Below are positions 29,856 to 38,877 of a stretch of 64,000 bases of DNA, one piece after another (position 1 is the first letter of the stretch; every line of letters starts with the position of its first letter). The position numbers were made by a program, and so were the translations under genes. The notes beneath the pieces were generated by a model. It was not told the DNA's origin, ran no database searches, and saw only the letters and a program-made list of their open reading frames with translations. Source of the stretch: Phaeodactylibacter luteus (GTDB lineage: Bacteria; Bacteroidota; Bacteroidia; Chitinophagales; Saprospiraceae); assembly GCF_007993045.1 (NCBI RefSeq), contig NZ_VOOR01000023.1, positions 1-64,000 of the forward strand, read 5' to 3'.

Positions 29856-30326
29856 TTACTGCGCTTTGCGCTCCATGTCATCCATGAGGCGTTCGGTCTT
29901 GCGCACCAAGGTCTCCCAGTCTTCTTCCAATTGTTTCTTATCCGCGCTGTCCAGCTGCCGGGCCGGCTGCGGCTCATCGTAGCCCTCGGGGGCAGGCTCG
30001 CCGCGCAGCTGCTCTGTGAGCCTGCGCTGAGACTGCTCCAAGTCGGCAATCTGGTCGAGCAGCTCTTTGTTGTCTTCCAACTGAGCAGCCTTGCCCTTCA
30101 GATCATCAATGAGGCCGCCGATTTTATCTACTGCCTCATCGTATTTGCCCTCGTCAAACTTTTGCTTTTCTGCCTTGAGCAGATCGAAAGCCGAGCGGGT
30201 CAGGTCACGTACATTGGTAAATATCTCTTTGGACTGTGCTTTCTCCTCGGGGGTGCCAAAAAAGTAATTGTACACCAGAATGCCGGCCACCAGGAACAAA
30301 CCCAACTTGATCAAACTTCGTAACAT
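29856..30326 (-). CDS. Membrane-anchored coiled-coil protein
   Basis: A 156-residue protein with a single N-terminal membrane anchor (LIKLGLFLVAGILVYNYFFG) and a long charged helical domain (heptad-like pattern from about residue 40 to 105), then a Pro-containing linker and a final acidic/basic helix. The start at 30326 (MLRSLIKLG) is preferred over 30362 because it places the anchor at the N-terminus. I recognise no family and can give no function; anchored coiled-coil proteins of this kind often act in envelope organisation. It is separated from ftsX by about 215 bases. Confidence 0.65.
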   Translation of the reverse strand: MLRSLIKLGLFLVAGILVYNYFFGTPEEKAQSKEIFTNVRDLTRSAFDLLKAEKQKFDEGKYDEAVDKIGGLIDDLKGKAAQLEDNKELLDQIADLEQSQRRLTEQLRGEPAPEGYDEPQPARQLDSADKKQLEEDWETLVRKTERLMDDMERKAQ

Positions 30327-30364
30327 GCTCTTTTTCGGGTAAAGATATAATTTGCTGCCCACAC

Positions 30365-30545
30365 CTTAATACCGGGCACAGCCCAAAATGTCGCAAGCTT
30401 TAGCACGGCCATGGCATCGGCCTAGCGCTGCGGAGGGGCGGCAGGCCTGATAAGGCCGAGCGAAGAGCGAGCCCCGCAGCATAGCGGCACCTGCCGTCGG
30501 GCAGGGGCAGGCCCCTATCCTTGCGGAGGGGGCAAGCCCCACAAA
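30365..30545 (-). repeat. Intergenic repeat family 1, copy D
   Basis: It contains AAAATGTCGCAAGC, GGCCTAGCGCTGCGGAGGGG, GGCCGAGCGAAGAGCGAGCC and the CACCTGCCGTCGGGCAGGGG hairpin region. It lies between the coiled-coil protein gene and leuS, which diverge. Confidence 0.8.
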
Positions 30546-30660
30546 ATGGGCCATCCGGTTTGCGGGGCTCTCGCTAAGCCGTCGGAAGGATTGCCCCCTT
30601 GCAGCCGGCCCGGGCGTTTATTCCCAAGCGCATAGCAGAGCCCTTTTGCCAGTTTTTCTC

Positions 30661-30668
30661 TATTTTCG
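30661..30668 (+). promoter_or_regulatory. Possible -7 element of leuS
   Basis: TATTTTCG is one base from TAnnTTTG and lies 88 bases before the leuS ATG. The same TTCG ending is seen at pcm. Tentative. Confidence 0.3.
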
Positions 30669-30756
30669 CGCCCTGAGCCACTGCACCGAACCACATGGGA
30701 ACTTCTTGCCCTTTGTGTGCAGTTATTTTCAAATTCAGAACAGAACCCTCAGCCGT

Positions 30757-33579
30757 ATGGAATACAAGCCTGGAGCGATTGAAGCCAAAATCAAAGCTTT
30801 CTGGGACAAGGAGCAGATTTACCGTGTCGAAGCGGATGAAGACAAGCCCAAATACTATGTCCTGGACATGTTCCCCTACCCTTCCGGGTCAGGGCTTCAC
30901 GTAGGCCACCCGCTGGGCTATATCGCCTCCGATATATATGCCCGCTACAAAAGGCTGACCGGCTACAACGTGCTGCACCCTATGGGGTACGATGCATTTG
31001 GCCTGCCGGCAGAGCAATATGCCATTCAAACTGGCGTGCACCCTGCCAAGTCTACCGCGGAGAACATCAAGCGCTACCGGGAGCAATTGGACAATATCGG
31101 TTTCAGCTTTGACTGGAGCCGGGAAGTGCAGACCTGTGACCCTGCTTTCTACAAATGGACGCAGTGGATATTCATGCAGTTGTTCAACCACTATTACGAC
31201 AAAGACGCCGACAAGGCTTTGCCCATTGATGCCCTGACAGCCAAGCTGGCCATGGAGGGGAACCGCGGGGTCAATGCTGTATGCGATGAGGAGACACCGG
31301 CCATCTCCGCAGCCGACTGGAACGGTATGAGCGAAAAAGAGCAGCAGCTGTTCTTGCTCCATTACCGCCTTACTTTCCCAGAAGAGAGCTACGTCAATTG
31401 GTGCCCTGCTATGGGCACAGTGCTCTCCAACGACGAAGTGAAGGATGGCGTGAGCGAGCGGGGCGGCTACCCCGTGGAGCGCAAGCTCATGAAGCAATGG
31501 AGCATGCGCATTACGGCCTACGCCGACCGCCTGCTCTATGGGCTGGACCATATCGACTGGCCGGAAAGCCTGAAAGAGCAGCAGCGCAACTGGATCGGCC
31601 GTTCTCAGGGGGCTAGCGTCAAGTTCCCGCTGGCACAAGATGAAAACCGGAAGATTGAAGTCTTTACGACCCGCGTGGACACCATATACGGCGTTTCCTT
31701 TATGGTTTTGGCCCCTGAGCACGATTGGGTAGCCGAGCTGACTACCCCCGAGCAAGAGGAGGAGGTGAGCCAATATGTGAAGTGGGCGGGCTCGCGCTCT
31801 GAGGTGGAGCGCATGGCTGAAGTCAAACAGGTCACAGGGGCCTTTACCGGCAGCTACTGCATCAACCCTGTCAATGGAGAGAAAGTGCCGATCTATATTG
31901 CCGACTATGTGCTTGCCGGCTATGGGACCGGCGCTGTCATGGCGGTCCCTTCTGGCGATCAGCGCGACTGGAGCTTCGCCTCCCACTTTGGCCTGCCCAT
32001 TATACCCATACTAGACGCACAACAGGATATCGGCCAACAAGCGGATGCGACCAAGGACGGGCGCTACATCAACTCGGGCATGATCAACGGCCTGACGTAT
32101 GCAGAAGCGGTGCCCAAGCTCATTGGCTGGCTGGAGGAAAAAGGCTTGGGCCGGGGCAAAATCCAATACCGGCTGCGCAATGCCGTGTTCAGCCGCCAAC
32201 GGTACTGGGGCGAGCCGGTGCCTGCCTATTGGAAAGACGGCGTGCCCTACCTGATCGAGGAATCGGAGCTGCCCCTGCTTTTGCCGAAAGTCGACAAATA
32301 CCTGCCCACCGAGACTGGGGAGCCGCCCTTAGGGCGTGCCACAGACTGGAAGTACAAGGGGGAATATGAGTACGAACTGAGCACTATGCCGGGCTGGGCG
32401 GGCTCTTCCTGGTATTTCTACCGCTATATGGACCCCGGCAATGAGGAAGCCTTCGCTTCTGGTGAAGCCCTGAAATATTGGAAGTCGGTAGATTTGTACA
32501 TGGGCGGCTCGGAGCATGCCGTTGGGCACCTGCTCTACAGCCGTTTTTGGAACCACTTCCTGTTTGACCTGGGCTTGGTGCCTGAGCGGGAGTATGCCAA
32601 AAAGCTGATCAATCAGGGGATGATCCAAGGTGTGATCGAGTCTATTTACCTGGATAAAAACAGCACGGCGCCCCGCCGGTTCGTCTCAGCAGATAGGATT
32701 GGCCACTACCCTGATGCCGACTGGGCGATGATCCCTGTACATGTAGATTTTGTAACGGACTATGGCAAAGCAGAATCCTACCTGAACGCGGAGGGCATTC
32801 AGCAATTCCTCAGCTGGAGGGCAGAGTATCAGGGCGCAGAGTTCGTCACCAATGATCAAGGGCAGCTCGTAACGCATAGCGAAGTGGGCAAAATGTCCAA
32901 GTCTAAGTTCAATGTGATCAACCCAGACGATGTGGTGGCCAAGTACGGTGCGGATTGCTTCCGGATGTACGAAATGTTCTTGGGCCCCATTGAGCAGTCT
33001 AAGCCATGGGATATTCAGGGCATTGACGGGGTGTTCAAGTTCCTTCGCCGGTTCTATGAGCTTTTTACGGACGAGCATGGGCAGATCAGCCTCAGCACGG
33101 AACCCCCGACTAAGGAGGAGTACAAAGTGCTGCACCAGGCCATACAAAAAGTACGGCAAGACGTAGAGCGGTTCTCGTTCAACACCTGTGTGAGCGCCTT
33201 TATGATTGCGGCCAATGAGCTCCGCAAGCTGAAATGCAACAAACGGGGCATCTTGGAGCCCATGGCTGTCCTGCTGGCCCCTTTCGCCCCCTTCCTCGCC
33301 GAGGAGATCTGGCAGAGCCTGGGCAATGCGGGCAGTGTACACCGCGACGGGCAGTACCCTGAGCTGGACGAAAGCTACCTCAAAGAGGACAGCATAGATT
33401 ACCCTATCGCCATCAATGGCAAAACGCGGGCCACGGCTTCCTTCCCGGCAGATGCAGAAAAGGCGGCTATCGAAAAAGCAGCACCGGAGCTGGAGGCCAT
33501 ACAAAAATGGCTGGAAGGGAAAACCATCCGCAAAGTGATTGTCGTCCCGAAAAGGATGATCAACATCGTAGTGGGGTAA
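30757..33579 (+). CDS. leuS: Leucyl-tRNA synthetase
   Basis: A 940-residue class I aminoacyl-tRNA synthetase charging tRNA-Leu. The start is ATG 30757 (MEYKPGAIEAKIKAFW), the usual family start; the upstream extension to 30646 is leader sequence. The ATP-binding HIGH motif is HVGH at residues 48-51 (in FPYPSGSGLHVGHPLGY); the editing CP1 domain follows, and GKMSKSKFN is the KMSKS loop near residue 715. The protein is longer than the E. coli enzyme (about 860 residues), with an insertion of roughly 90 residues between the GMIQG motif and KMSKS, as is usual in Bacteroidota. The gene is monocistronic. Confidence 0.97.
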   Translation: MEYKPGAIEAKIKAFWDKEQIYRVEADEDKPKYYVLDMFPYPSGSGLHVGHPLGYIASDIYARYKRLTGYNVLHPMGYDAFGLPAEQYAIQTGVHPAKSTAENIKRYREQLDNIGFSFDWSREVQTCDPAFYKWTQWIFMQLFNHYYDKDADKALPIDALTAKLAMEGNRGVNAVCDEETPAISAADWNGMSEKEQQLFLLHYRLTFPEESYVNWCPAMGTVLSNDEVKDGVSERGGYPVERKLMKQWSMRITAYADRLLYGLDHIDWPESLKEQQRNWIGRSQGASVKFPLAQDENRKIEVFTTRVDTIYGVSFMVLAPEHDWVAELTTPEQEEEVSQYVKWAGSRSEVERMAEVKQVTGAFTGSYCINPVNGEKVPIYIADYVLAGYGTGAVMAVPSGDQRDWSFASHFGLPIIPILDAQQDIGQQADATKDGRYINSGMINGLTYAEAVPKLIGWLEEKGLGRGKIQYRLRNAVFSRQRYWGEPVPAYWKDGVPYLIEESELPLLLPKVDKYLPTETGEPPLGRATDWKYKGEYEYELSTMPGWAGSSWYFYRYMDPGNEEAFASGEALKYWKSVDLYMGGSEHAVGHLLYSRFWNHFLFDLGLVPEREYAKKLINQGMIQGVIESIYLDKNSTAPRRFVSADRIGHYPDADWAMIPVHVDFVTDYGKAESYLNAEGIQQFLSWRAEYQGAEFVTNDQGQLVTHSEVGKMSKSKFNVINPDDVVAKYGADCFRMYEMFLGPIEQSKPWDIQGIDGVFKFLRRFYELFTDEHGQISLSTEPPTKEEYKVLHQAIQKVRQDVERFSFNTCVSAFMIAANELRKLKCNKRGILEPMAVLLAPFAPFLAEEIWQSLGNAGSVHRDGQYPELDESYLKEDSIDYPIAINGKTRATASFPADAEKAAIEKAAPELEAIQKWLEGKTIRKVIVVPKRMINIVVG

Positions 33580-33705
33580 ATACAGGTACACCCTGTTGCC
33601 CCTTACCTCCTTCCTGCCCCGGCCAACCCTTCTGGCCGGGGCATTGTTTTAACTTTTTGGCTCGGGCCCTTGGGCCCCTGCCCATTCATCAAAACCCTCT
33701 CCCCC

Positions 33706-34638
33706 ATGTCTACTGCTGTACGTTTCTTGTCCGTGCTATTCTTGTGCCCTTTGGCGCTTTCGCTAAAAGCCCAGCCCTTGGTCAGTGCCGATTCGCTCAT
33801 GGCCCATGTCTACTACCTTGCCAGCGATAGCCTGCAGGGGCGGCGCACCGGAGCGCCCGGCAATGCAGCAGCCCGGGCCTATATCCGCAACCGCTTTGAC
33901 GCCTATGAGCTGAAAACGTTCGAGAGCGGGCGGGAAGCCCCATTCAAATTTTTCAACCGCTGGATGCAAAAGACTTTTGAAGGCGTCAATGTTGTCGGTT
34001 ATGTAGAAGGGGACACCTTCCCGGCCCAGTATATCGTCATCAGCGCCCACTATGACCACGTTGGCGTAAGGGACGGGGCGGTTTACAATGGGGCTGACGA
34101 CAACGCCTCTGGTAGTGGCGCACTATTGGAGCTCGCCCGCTACTTCAAAAAACATCCGGCCCGCCACAGCCTCATCTTCGCCGCATTCGATGCTGAAGAG
34201 CTCGGGCTGCAAGGCGCAGCACATTTCGTAGATGAGCCGCCCGTGCCCCTCGATCAGATTGTCTTGAACCTAAATATGGATATGGTGGGCCGGAACAAAA
34301 GCCACGAGCTCTACCTCTGCGGCCCGGGGCACTATCCTCACCTCAAGCCAGCGCTGCAGGCGCTGGGCGGAAAGCAGGAGGGGATTAAGGTGTCCTTTGG
34401 GCACGAAACGCCAGAACCAGGGCCCGCTGATGATTGGACTTCCGCCTCAGACCACGGCCGTTTCCATGCTGTAGGCATCCCCTTCGTCTACTTCGGCGTA
34501 GAGGACCACCCCGATTACCATCAACCGGGGGACGATGCCGAAAAGATCATGCCTGACTTTTACCTGCAGGCTGCCGACTTCATCCGGCAATCCATAATCG
34601 CCCTTGACGGGCTGCAGCTTGGCACCGAAAGGGAATAA
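33706..34638 (+). CDS. M28-family zinc metallopeptidase (secreted)
   Basis: A 310-residue secreted aminopeptidase-type protein. The start is ATG 33706, directly before the signal peptide (FLSVLFLCPLALSLKAQ). M28 zinc-site motifs are complete: VISAHYDHVG (His), NGADDNASGSGALLE (bridging Asp), FDAEELGLQG (catalytic Glu and Glu ligand), NLNMDMVGR (Asp) and DYHQPGDD (His). There is no sorting domain, so a periplasmic role is likely. It is one of three M28 proteins within 13 kb; this one and the 45351 protein share a YLASDSLQGRRTG / FLASDALEGRRTG-like N-terminus, suggesting a common origin. Confidence 0.9.
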   Translation: MSTAVRFLSVLFLCPLALSLKAQPLVSADSLMAHVYYLASDSLQGRRTGAPGNAAARAYIRNRFDAYELKTFESGREAPFKFFNRWMQKTFEGVNVVGYVEGDTFPAQYIVISAHYDHVGVRDGAVYNGADDNASGSGALLELARYFKKHPARHSLIFAAFDAEELGLQGAAHFVDEPPVPLDQIVLNLNMDMVGRNKSHELYLCGPGHYPHLKPALQALGGKQEGIKVSFGHETPEPGPADDWTSASDHGRFHAVGIPFVYFGVEDHPDYHQPGDDAEKIMPDFYLQAADFIRQSIIALDGLQLGTERE

Positions 34639-34658
34639 AAGGAGGCCGTAAATGAAAA

Positions 34659-34700
34659 AGCGCCTGCTACCGGAGATGCCCGGGCAGGCGCTAAATTTTG
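34659..34700 (+). terminator. Rho-independent terminator after M28 gene
   Basis: AGCGCCTGC / GCAGGCGCT (34659-34667, 34684-34692) form a 9-bp stem, with additional CCGG pairing inside, followed by AAATTTTG. Confidence 0.65.
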
Positions 34701-34740
34701 TTTTCCTTCAAATAGCAGTGCGCTGCGCAGCCAGCGGTTT

Positions 34741-34912
34741 AGAGCGTGCTGGGAGTTTGGCCTTCTAGCCGAAAATTAGTGCCTCAAGCCATTTTTTGAT
34801 CAGACGAGGCCCGAAAACCGGAGTTTAGCGAAAGTTTCGGGGCGAAGTACAAGCGAAAAAGTGTCCCGCTATCTAGCGGGACAGACCGGTCACTAAAGTC
34901 CCAACACGCTCT
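34741..34912 (+). mobile_element. MITE-like element, long form (family 3)
   Basis: A 172-bp element with ends AGAGCGTGCTGGGAGTTT and AAAGTCCCAACACGCTCT, flanked by TTA on both sides (TTA-GAG and CTC-TTA). It holds a palindrome GTCCCGCTA/TAGCGGGAC (34862-34881). The reverse complement of the 8418-8506 element is the same sequence with an internal deletion of about 85 bp. Its right end touches the stop codon of the next gene. Confidence 0.8.
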
Positions 34913-35607
34913 TAATTATCCATAGCCGTAAGCTCCATATAGGTCTCTAGTTTCCCGTTGCTGCTGTAAGACTCTGAACGGACCACCCCCACTCCGTCTG
35001 CATAATACTCCACAGATTTAAACTTCCGGGTCATCATCATTTTGATTTCCGATTCCTGGGAGATCTTGTAACAGTCGAAAGTGCCAGCGGCAGTGGTCAC
35101 CTTTTCTTTCGCTTCCACCTTCCGGTTGGTGATCCGCACCGTCATATTGATGATGGTCAGCCCGCTCGTGCCTGCAGAGATGGTCGTGCTCGCGTCCGGC
35201 AGCTCTTCGCCCACGTTGAGGGTAGCCGGTATGCTCAGGGCATCCCCCTCCACCGTCACTTCCATGCCATCAAAAGACTGCTGCATGGCAGGGTTGAGCA
35301 TGGAATTGACATCCATCAAAAGTTGATTGTCCTGGCAGAGCACCTCAAAAGTGCCAGAAAATTGCTCTTTCCCTTTTTTGTCTTTTAAGACCGATACCAC
35401 CTCTGCCCTGAGGCCGGCCCCGCTTGTAGCGACAGCTGAAATGGTATTCTCCTGAATGTTCTCCACCTTCCCCTTAGGGCTGTAGGTGGTATACTCCATC
35501 GTAACCCCCTCTTTAAAAGGGAAAAAGTTGTTGCACAAGTCTTGCCCTTGGGCAGAAAAACTGGCCGCGAACAAGGCCAACAAAAACGTAATTTTCTCGA
35601 GCTGCAT
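34912..35607 (-). CDS. Secreted protein, TapB/DUF3108-like
   Basis: A 231-residue protein starting MQLEKITFLLALFAASFSAQGQ, a clean signal peptide; this start is preferred over the upstream ATG at 35670. The mature part begins CNNFFPFKEGVTMEYTTYS and looks like an all-beta domain with YxxGVGVVRSE near residue 205, resembling the TapB/DUF3108 group of Bacteroidota, whose role is unknown. The family assignment is from general resemblance only. The stop codon overlaps by one base the end of a MITE-like element, so the element may provide its transcript end. Confidence 0.65.
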   Translation of the reverse strand: MQLEKITFLLALFAASFSAQGQDLCNNFFPFKEGVTMEYTTYSPKGKVENIQENTISAVATSGAGLRAEVVSVLKDKKGKEQFSGTFEVLCQDNQLLMDVNSMLNPAMQQSFDGMEVTVEGDALSIPATLNVGEELPDASTTISAGTSGLTIINMTVRITNRKVEAKEKVTTAAGTFDCYKISQESEIKMMMTRKFKSVEYYADGVGVVRSESYSSNGKLETYMELTAMDN

Positions 35608-35810
35608 GATTGGGTAATATTTAGTAGTCAGTATGTCGGTGTATAGAGCAGCTTCCCCTCCCGAATCCACAGGGGCTAGCGTTAAAGCGAAGTTAAGAAA
35701 GCCGGTAGTGGTAGAACTCCGTTTAAAGGCAAAAAATTATTTAGCCCTCCAGTTTTCTAACGGATAGCGCCAAAGCCCACCAGCCCCCCTTTTTTTGGCT
35801 TCCCATTGGA

Positions 35811-35998
35811 GCCTGCCCCTGCCGCAAGGAGGGCTGTAAAGTTTGGGGCTCCCCCTGCCCAGCGGCAGGGGGCGCTATGCTGCGGGGCTCGCTGTCCGCT
35901 CGGCCCTAACGGGCTTCCCACCCCTCCGCAGCGCTAGCCCGATGCCATCCTGTGGCCAATACAACCTGAATGGCTGCAACATCTGGGTTTCCGCTCCT
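35811..35998 (+). repeat. Intergenic repeat family 1, copy E
   Basis: It contains GCCTGCCCCTGCCGCAAGGA, a second hairpin CCCCCTGCCCAGCGGCAGGGGG, GGGGCTCGCTGTCCGCTCGG and CCGCAGCGCTAGCCCGATGCC with a diverged right arm. It lies between divergent genes. Confidence 0.78.
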
Positions 35999-36103
35999 AG
36001 CACCTGCCCGGCTCCACTGAACCCCAAATCCTTTTTTGTAATTTGTTGTTCTGCCTTTGATTGCTCAAATCCGCATCTGATTGACCACCGAAATTGATAT
36101 GGT

Positions 36104-37867
36104 ATGAAAAACCTCTTCCTTTTTTTATTCCCCTTTATCATGCTCAGCAGTAGCGGGGCCGCCCAAACCAACCTGCTGCTTACCAACCCGGAAGCCCTTG
36201 ATGCGCTAAAAGGCTTGCATGCCCCTGAAGATTACCTGCCGGAAATCGTCATTAGCCAGCCTGCTGACATCTTCGAACGCATTGTGGCAGAAGTCAGCCC
36301 GGACTCGCTGAAGGCCTACCTGGAAGCCCTGCGCGCTTTTGAAAACCGGAACACTGGCGCAGACACCCTGAGCGAGACTTTTGGCATGGGCGCCGCCCGC
36401 CGATGGGCGCATGGCAAGATGGCCTCATTTTCCGAAAGGCAGGCTGGCCGGCTGCTCACCGGCTACTTCCAATTTGACCAGGACATCTGCGGCATGGGCC
36501 GCCACAGGAATGTAGTGGGCGTATTGCCTGGGGCCGGGCCCCACCGGTCAGAGGTCGTGCTGGTAGAAGCACATATGGACAGCCGGTGCGAAGAGGCTTG
36601 TGATACCGATTGCCTGGCAGAGGGCATGGAGGACAACGGCAGCGGCACTGCGCTTGTCCTCGAGCTGGCCCGAGTCATGAGCAGCTTCACCTTCGACCGT
36701 ACCCTTGTCTTCATGATTACGACAGGAGAAGAGCAAGGCCTTTTTGGCGCTAATGCCTTTGCCGAATTTGCCGAGCAGGAGGGCATTGACCTGTATGGCG
36801 TGTACAACAACGATATCGTAGGCGGCATCATCTGTGGGCAGACCGCCTCCCCTCCGGGCTGTCCGGGGCTCAATGAAATTGACAGCATCAACGTGCGCAT
36901 CTACTCAGCGGGCGGCGGGGTCTTCGGTGCTTCCTCCTCCCGCCTGCTGGCCCGTTTCACCCGCCTGCAATACGAGGAGAACATAGCCCCGATCGTCCCA
37001 GTCGTCTCACAGATCAACATCATCTCACGGGAAGACCGGGCCGGGCGGGGCGGTGACCATATCCCCTTCCGGCAACGCGGCTACGCTGCGCTCAGGTTCA
37101 CCTCTGCCAACGAGCACGGCAATGGCAACCCCTCTACCGATGACTACCATGACCGGCAGCATACCATGGAGGATATCCTAGGGGTAGACACGGACGGGGA
37201 CAACGTGCTCGACAGCTTTTTTGTCGACTTCAACTACCTCGCCCGCAATACCGTCATCAACGGCACGACCATGGCGGCCAGTGCTATGGGGCCGCCCACT
37301 GTTGATGATTTCGAGCTAGAACCCACTACGGCGGGGCTGAGATACCGCATTTCCGCGCCTGATGGCGCAGGCCCCTTCCGGCTGGGCATCCGTGCTTTCG
37401 ATAGCGAGACGACCTACTTTGACACCCTGCTCACCGTTACCGAAGCAGAAGACACCCTTTCCTGGCTGGAGGATGGCACTGTCTACCTTGCAGCGGCAGC
37501 CACTATCGACAGCAACGGGATTGAGAGCCATTTCTCTGACGAAGGCTTTGCCAACCTTACTACCACTGCACAAGAGATCAAAACCTATCCGGGGCTTACG
37601 CTCCTGCAAAACCGCCCTAACCCTTTTGACGAGGCCACCACTATTGGGGTGCACGTAGGGCAGCCTGTCAGCTACAAAAGCGCGCAGCTGAGGGTAACTG
37701 ATGTACAGGGCCGGCCTCTAAAACAATTTGACATTGAGCTCAAGCCGGGGCTGGTACAAGTGCTGTATGGGTATGAGCACCACCAATACGCAAGAGGCAC
37801 CTACTACTATAGCCTGATTGTTGATGGGCAGGTGATCGATACCAAAGCCATGATATACGCCTATTGA
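36104..37867 (+). CDS. Secreted M28 metallopeptidase with C-terminal sorting domain
   Basis: A 587-residue secreted peptidase. After the signal peptide (LFLFLFPFIMLSSSGAAQ) and a pro-region, the M28 domain spans about 120-400: VLVEAHMDSRC (His), GMEDNGSGTALVLE (Asp), MITTGEEQGLFGANAF (Glu-Glu), VYNNDIVGG (Asp) and DRQHTMEDILG (His). A fibronectin-like domain follows, then a C-terminal region with LLQNRPNPFDEATTI and GTYYYSLIVDG, which is a T9SS type A sorting domain. It is probably exported to the surface or medium for protein degradation. An extra set of cysteines near the zinc Asp (CEEACDTDC) could bind metal or form disulfides. A signal-peptide-bearing DUF547 gene follows about 95 bases downstream. 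Confidence 0.9.
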   Translation: MKNLFLFLFPFIMLSSSGAAQTNLLLTNPEALDALKGLHAPEDYLPEIVISQPADIFERIVAEVSPDSLKAYLEALRAFENRNTGADTLSETFGMGAARRWAHGKMASFSERQAGRLLTGYFQFDQDICGMGRHRNVVGVLPGAGPHRSEVVLVEAHMDSRCEEACDTDCLAEGMEDNGSGTALVLELARVMSSFTFDRTLVFMITTGEEQGLFGANAFAEFAEQEGIDLYGVYNNDIVGGIICGQTASPPGCPGLNEIDSINVRIYSAGGGVFGASSSRLLARFTRLQYEENIAPIVPVVSQINIISREDRAGRGGDHIPFRQRGYAALRFTSANEHGNGNPSTDDYHDRQHTMEDILGVDTDGDNVLDSFFVDFNYLARNTVINGTTMAASAMGPPTVDDFELEPTTAGLRYRISAPDGAGPFRLGIRAFDSETTYFDTLLTVTEAEDTLSWLEDGTVYLAAAATIDSNGIESHFSDEGFANLTTTAQEIKTYPGLTLLQNRPNPFDEATTIGVHVGQPVSYKSAQLRVTDVQGRPLKQFDIELKPGLVQVLYGYEHHQYARGTYYYSLIVDGQVIDTKAMIYAY

Positions 37868-37962
37868 GCGCCCAATATGTCCTGCAGGTAACAAATGCTG
37901 CAGGGCCGCCACAACAAGGCAGCAATAGGCGGGGTTATGATAGGGAACTTAACCCAAAGATC

Positions 37963-38877
37963 ATGACACGCCTGTTGCTGTTTGCTTTAATGTTGTCCGC
38001 TTGCACTGCCTGTTCGGCCTCCTCTGCACCTTCCAATGCCCAAGCAGAGGCCAACACAGCCGAAAGTGCCCGTACAGCCCAATTGCCCGAGCCCCAATCC
38101 ATTTCTGCCCGCCCCAACGAGCTGAGCGCGGTGCTGCCCCAGCAATCTGCTGCGGAAGCTACCGCAGCTGCCACCCCGCGCCCCACCACTAAAGCGGCCG
38201 CCCTCAAAGCTGGCCCGGAGGACCCAAAGGGCTCCCCTGACCATAGTATATGGGATGCCCTTTTGCGCAAGCACGTCAACCCCCTGGGCATGGTCGACTA
38301 TGCCGCCCTGCGCAGCGACCGGGCCGAGCTGCAGCGCTACCTCAACGAGCTGTCTTCTTCCACCCCACAGCCCGATTGGCCAGAAATGGAGCAGCTCGTC
38401 TACTGGATAAATGCTTACAATGCTTTTACCATACAGCTCATTTTGGAGCATTACCCGGTAAAAAGCATACGCGACATCGACAACGGCAACCCATGGGATG
38501 TCAAGTGGATCCAATTGGGGGGCAAAACCTACTCTCTCAACCAAATTGAAAATGATATCATCCGGCCACAGTTCAATGAGCCCCGCATCCACTTTGCCGT
38601 CAACTGCGCCGCCAAGTCCTGCCCCCCGCTGTTGAACCGTGCATGGACTGCAGCCATCGCAGAGCGCTTCCTAGCAGCCCAAACCCTGGCCTTCATCAAC
38701 AACCCGGCCTACAACACCCTGTCAGCTGAAAAAGCAGAAGTCTCCCAGATTTTCAATTGGTATGGGGCCGACTTTGGCGACGTCCGGGCATTCATCAACC
38801 AATATGCAAAAACGCCTGTAGATGCAACGACTACCCTACAGTTCAAAAGTTATGATTGGGCGCTCAATGCGCAGTAG
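37963..38877 (+). CDS. DUF547 lipoprotein
   Basis: A 304-residue protein with a lipoprotein signal (LLLFALMLSACTAC; start ATG 37963, chosen for this reason over the longer frame). A low-complexity Ala/Ser/Thr/Pro linker of about 75 residues separates the lipid anchor from the DUF547 domain (about residues 95-300), which has the family motifs YWINAYNAFTIQLIL, IHFAVNCAAKSCPPL and FNWYGADF. The conserved cysteine and histidine in HFAVNCAAKSC suggest a thiol-dependent, transglutaminase-like fold, but activity is not established. The last bases overlap the start of the Omp28-like gene. Confidence 0.85.
   Translation: MTRLLLFALMLSACTACSASSAPSNAQAEANTAESARTAQLPEPQSISARPNELSAVLPQQSAAEATAAATPRPTTKAAALKAGPEDPKGSPDHSIWDALLRKHVNPLGMVDYAALRSDRAELQRYLNELSSSTPQPDWPEMEQLVYWINAYNAFTIQLILEHYPVKSIRDIDNGNPWDVKWIQLGGKTYSLNQIENDIIRPQFNEPRIHFAVNCAAKSCPPLLNRAWTAAIAERFLAAQTLAFINNPAYNTLSAEKAEVSQIFNWYGADFGDVRAFINQYAKTPVDATTTLQFKSYDWALNAQ

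Noticed and set aside
30889-31986. 365-codon minus-strand frame inside leuS
   Set aside because: It is antisense to the catalytic and editing domains of leuS, so it is a shadow frame.
35843-36097. Short frames inside family 1 repeats (for example GRGRYAAGLAVRSAL-like peptides in several copies)
   Set aside because: The peptide resemblance between copies comes from the conserved DNA; frames are broken by insertions and deletions between copies and there is no ribosome-binding site in common.
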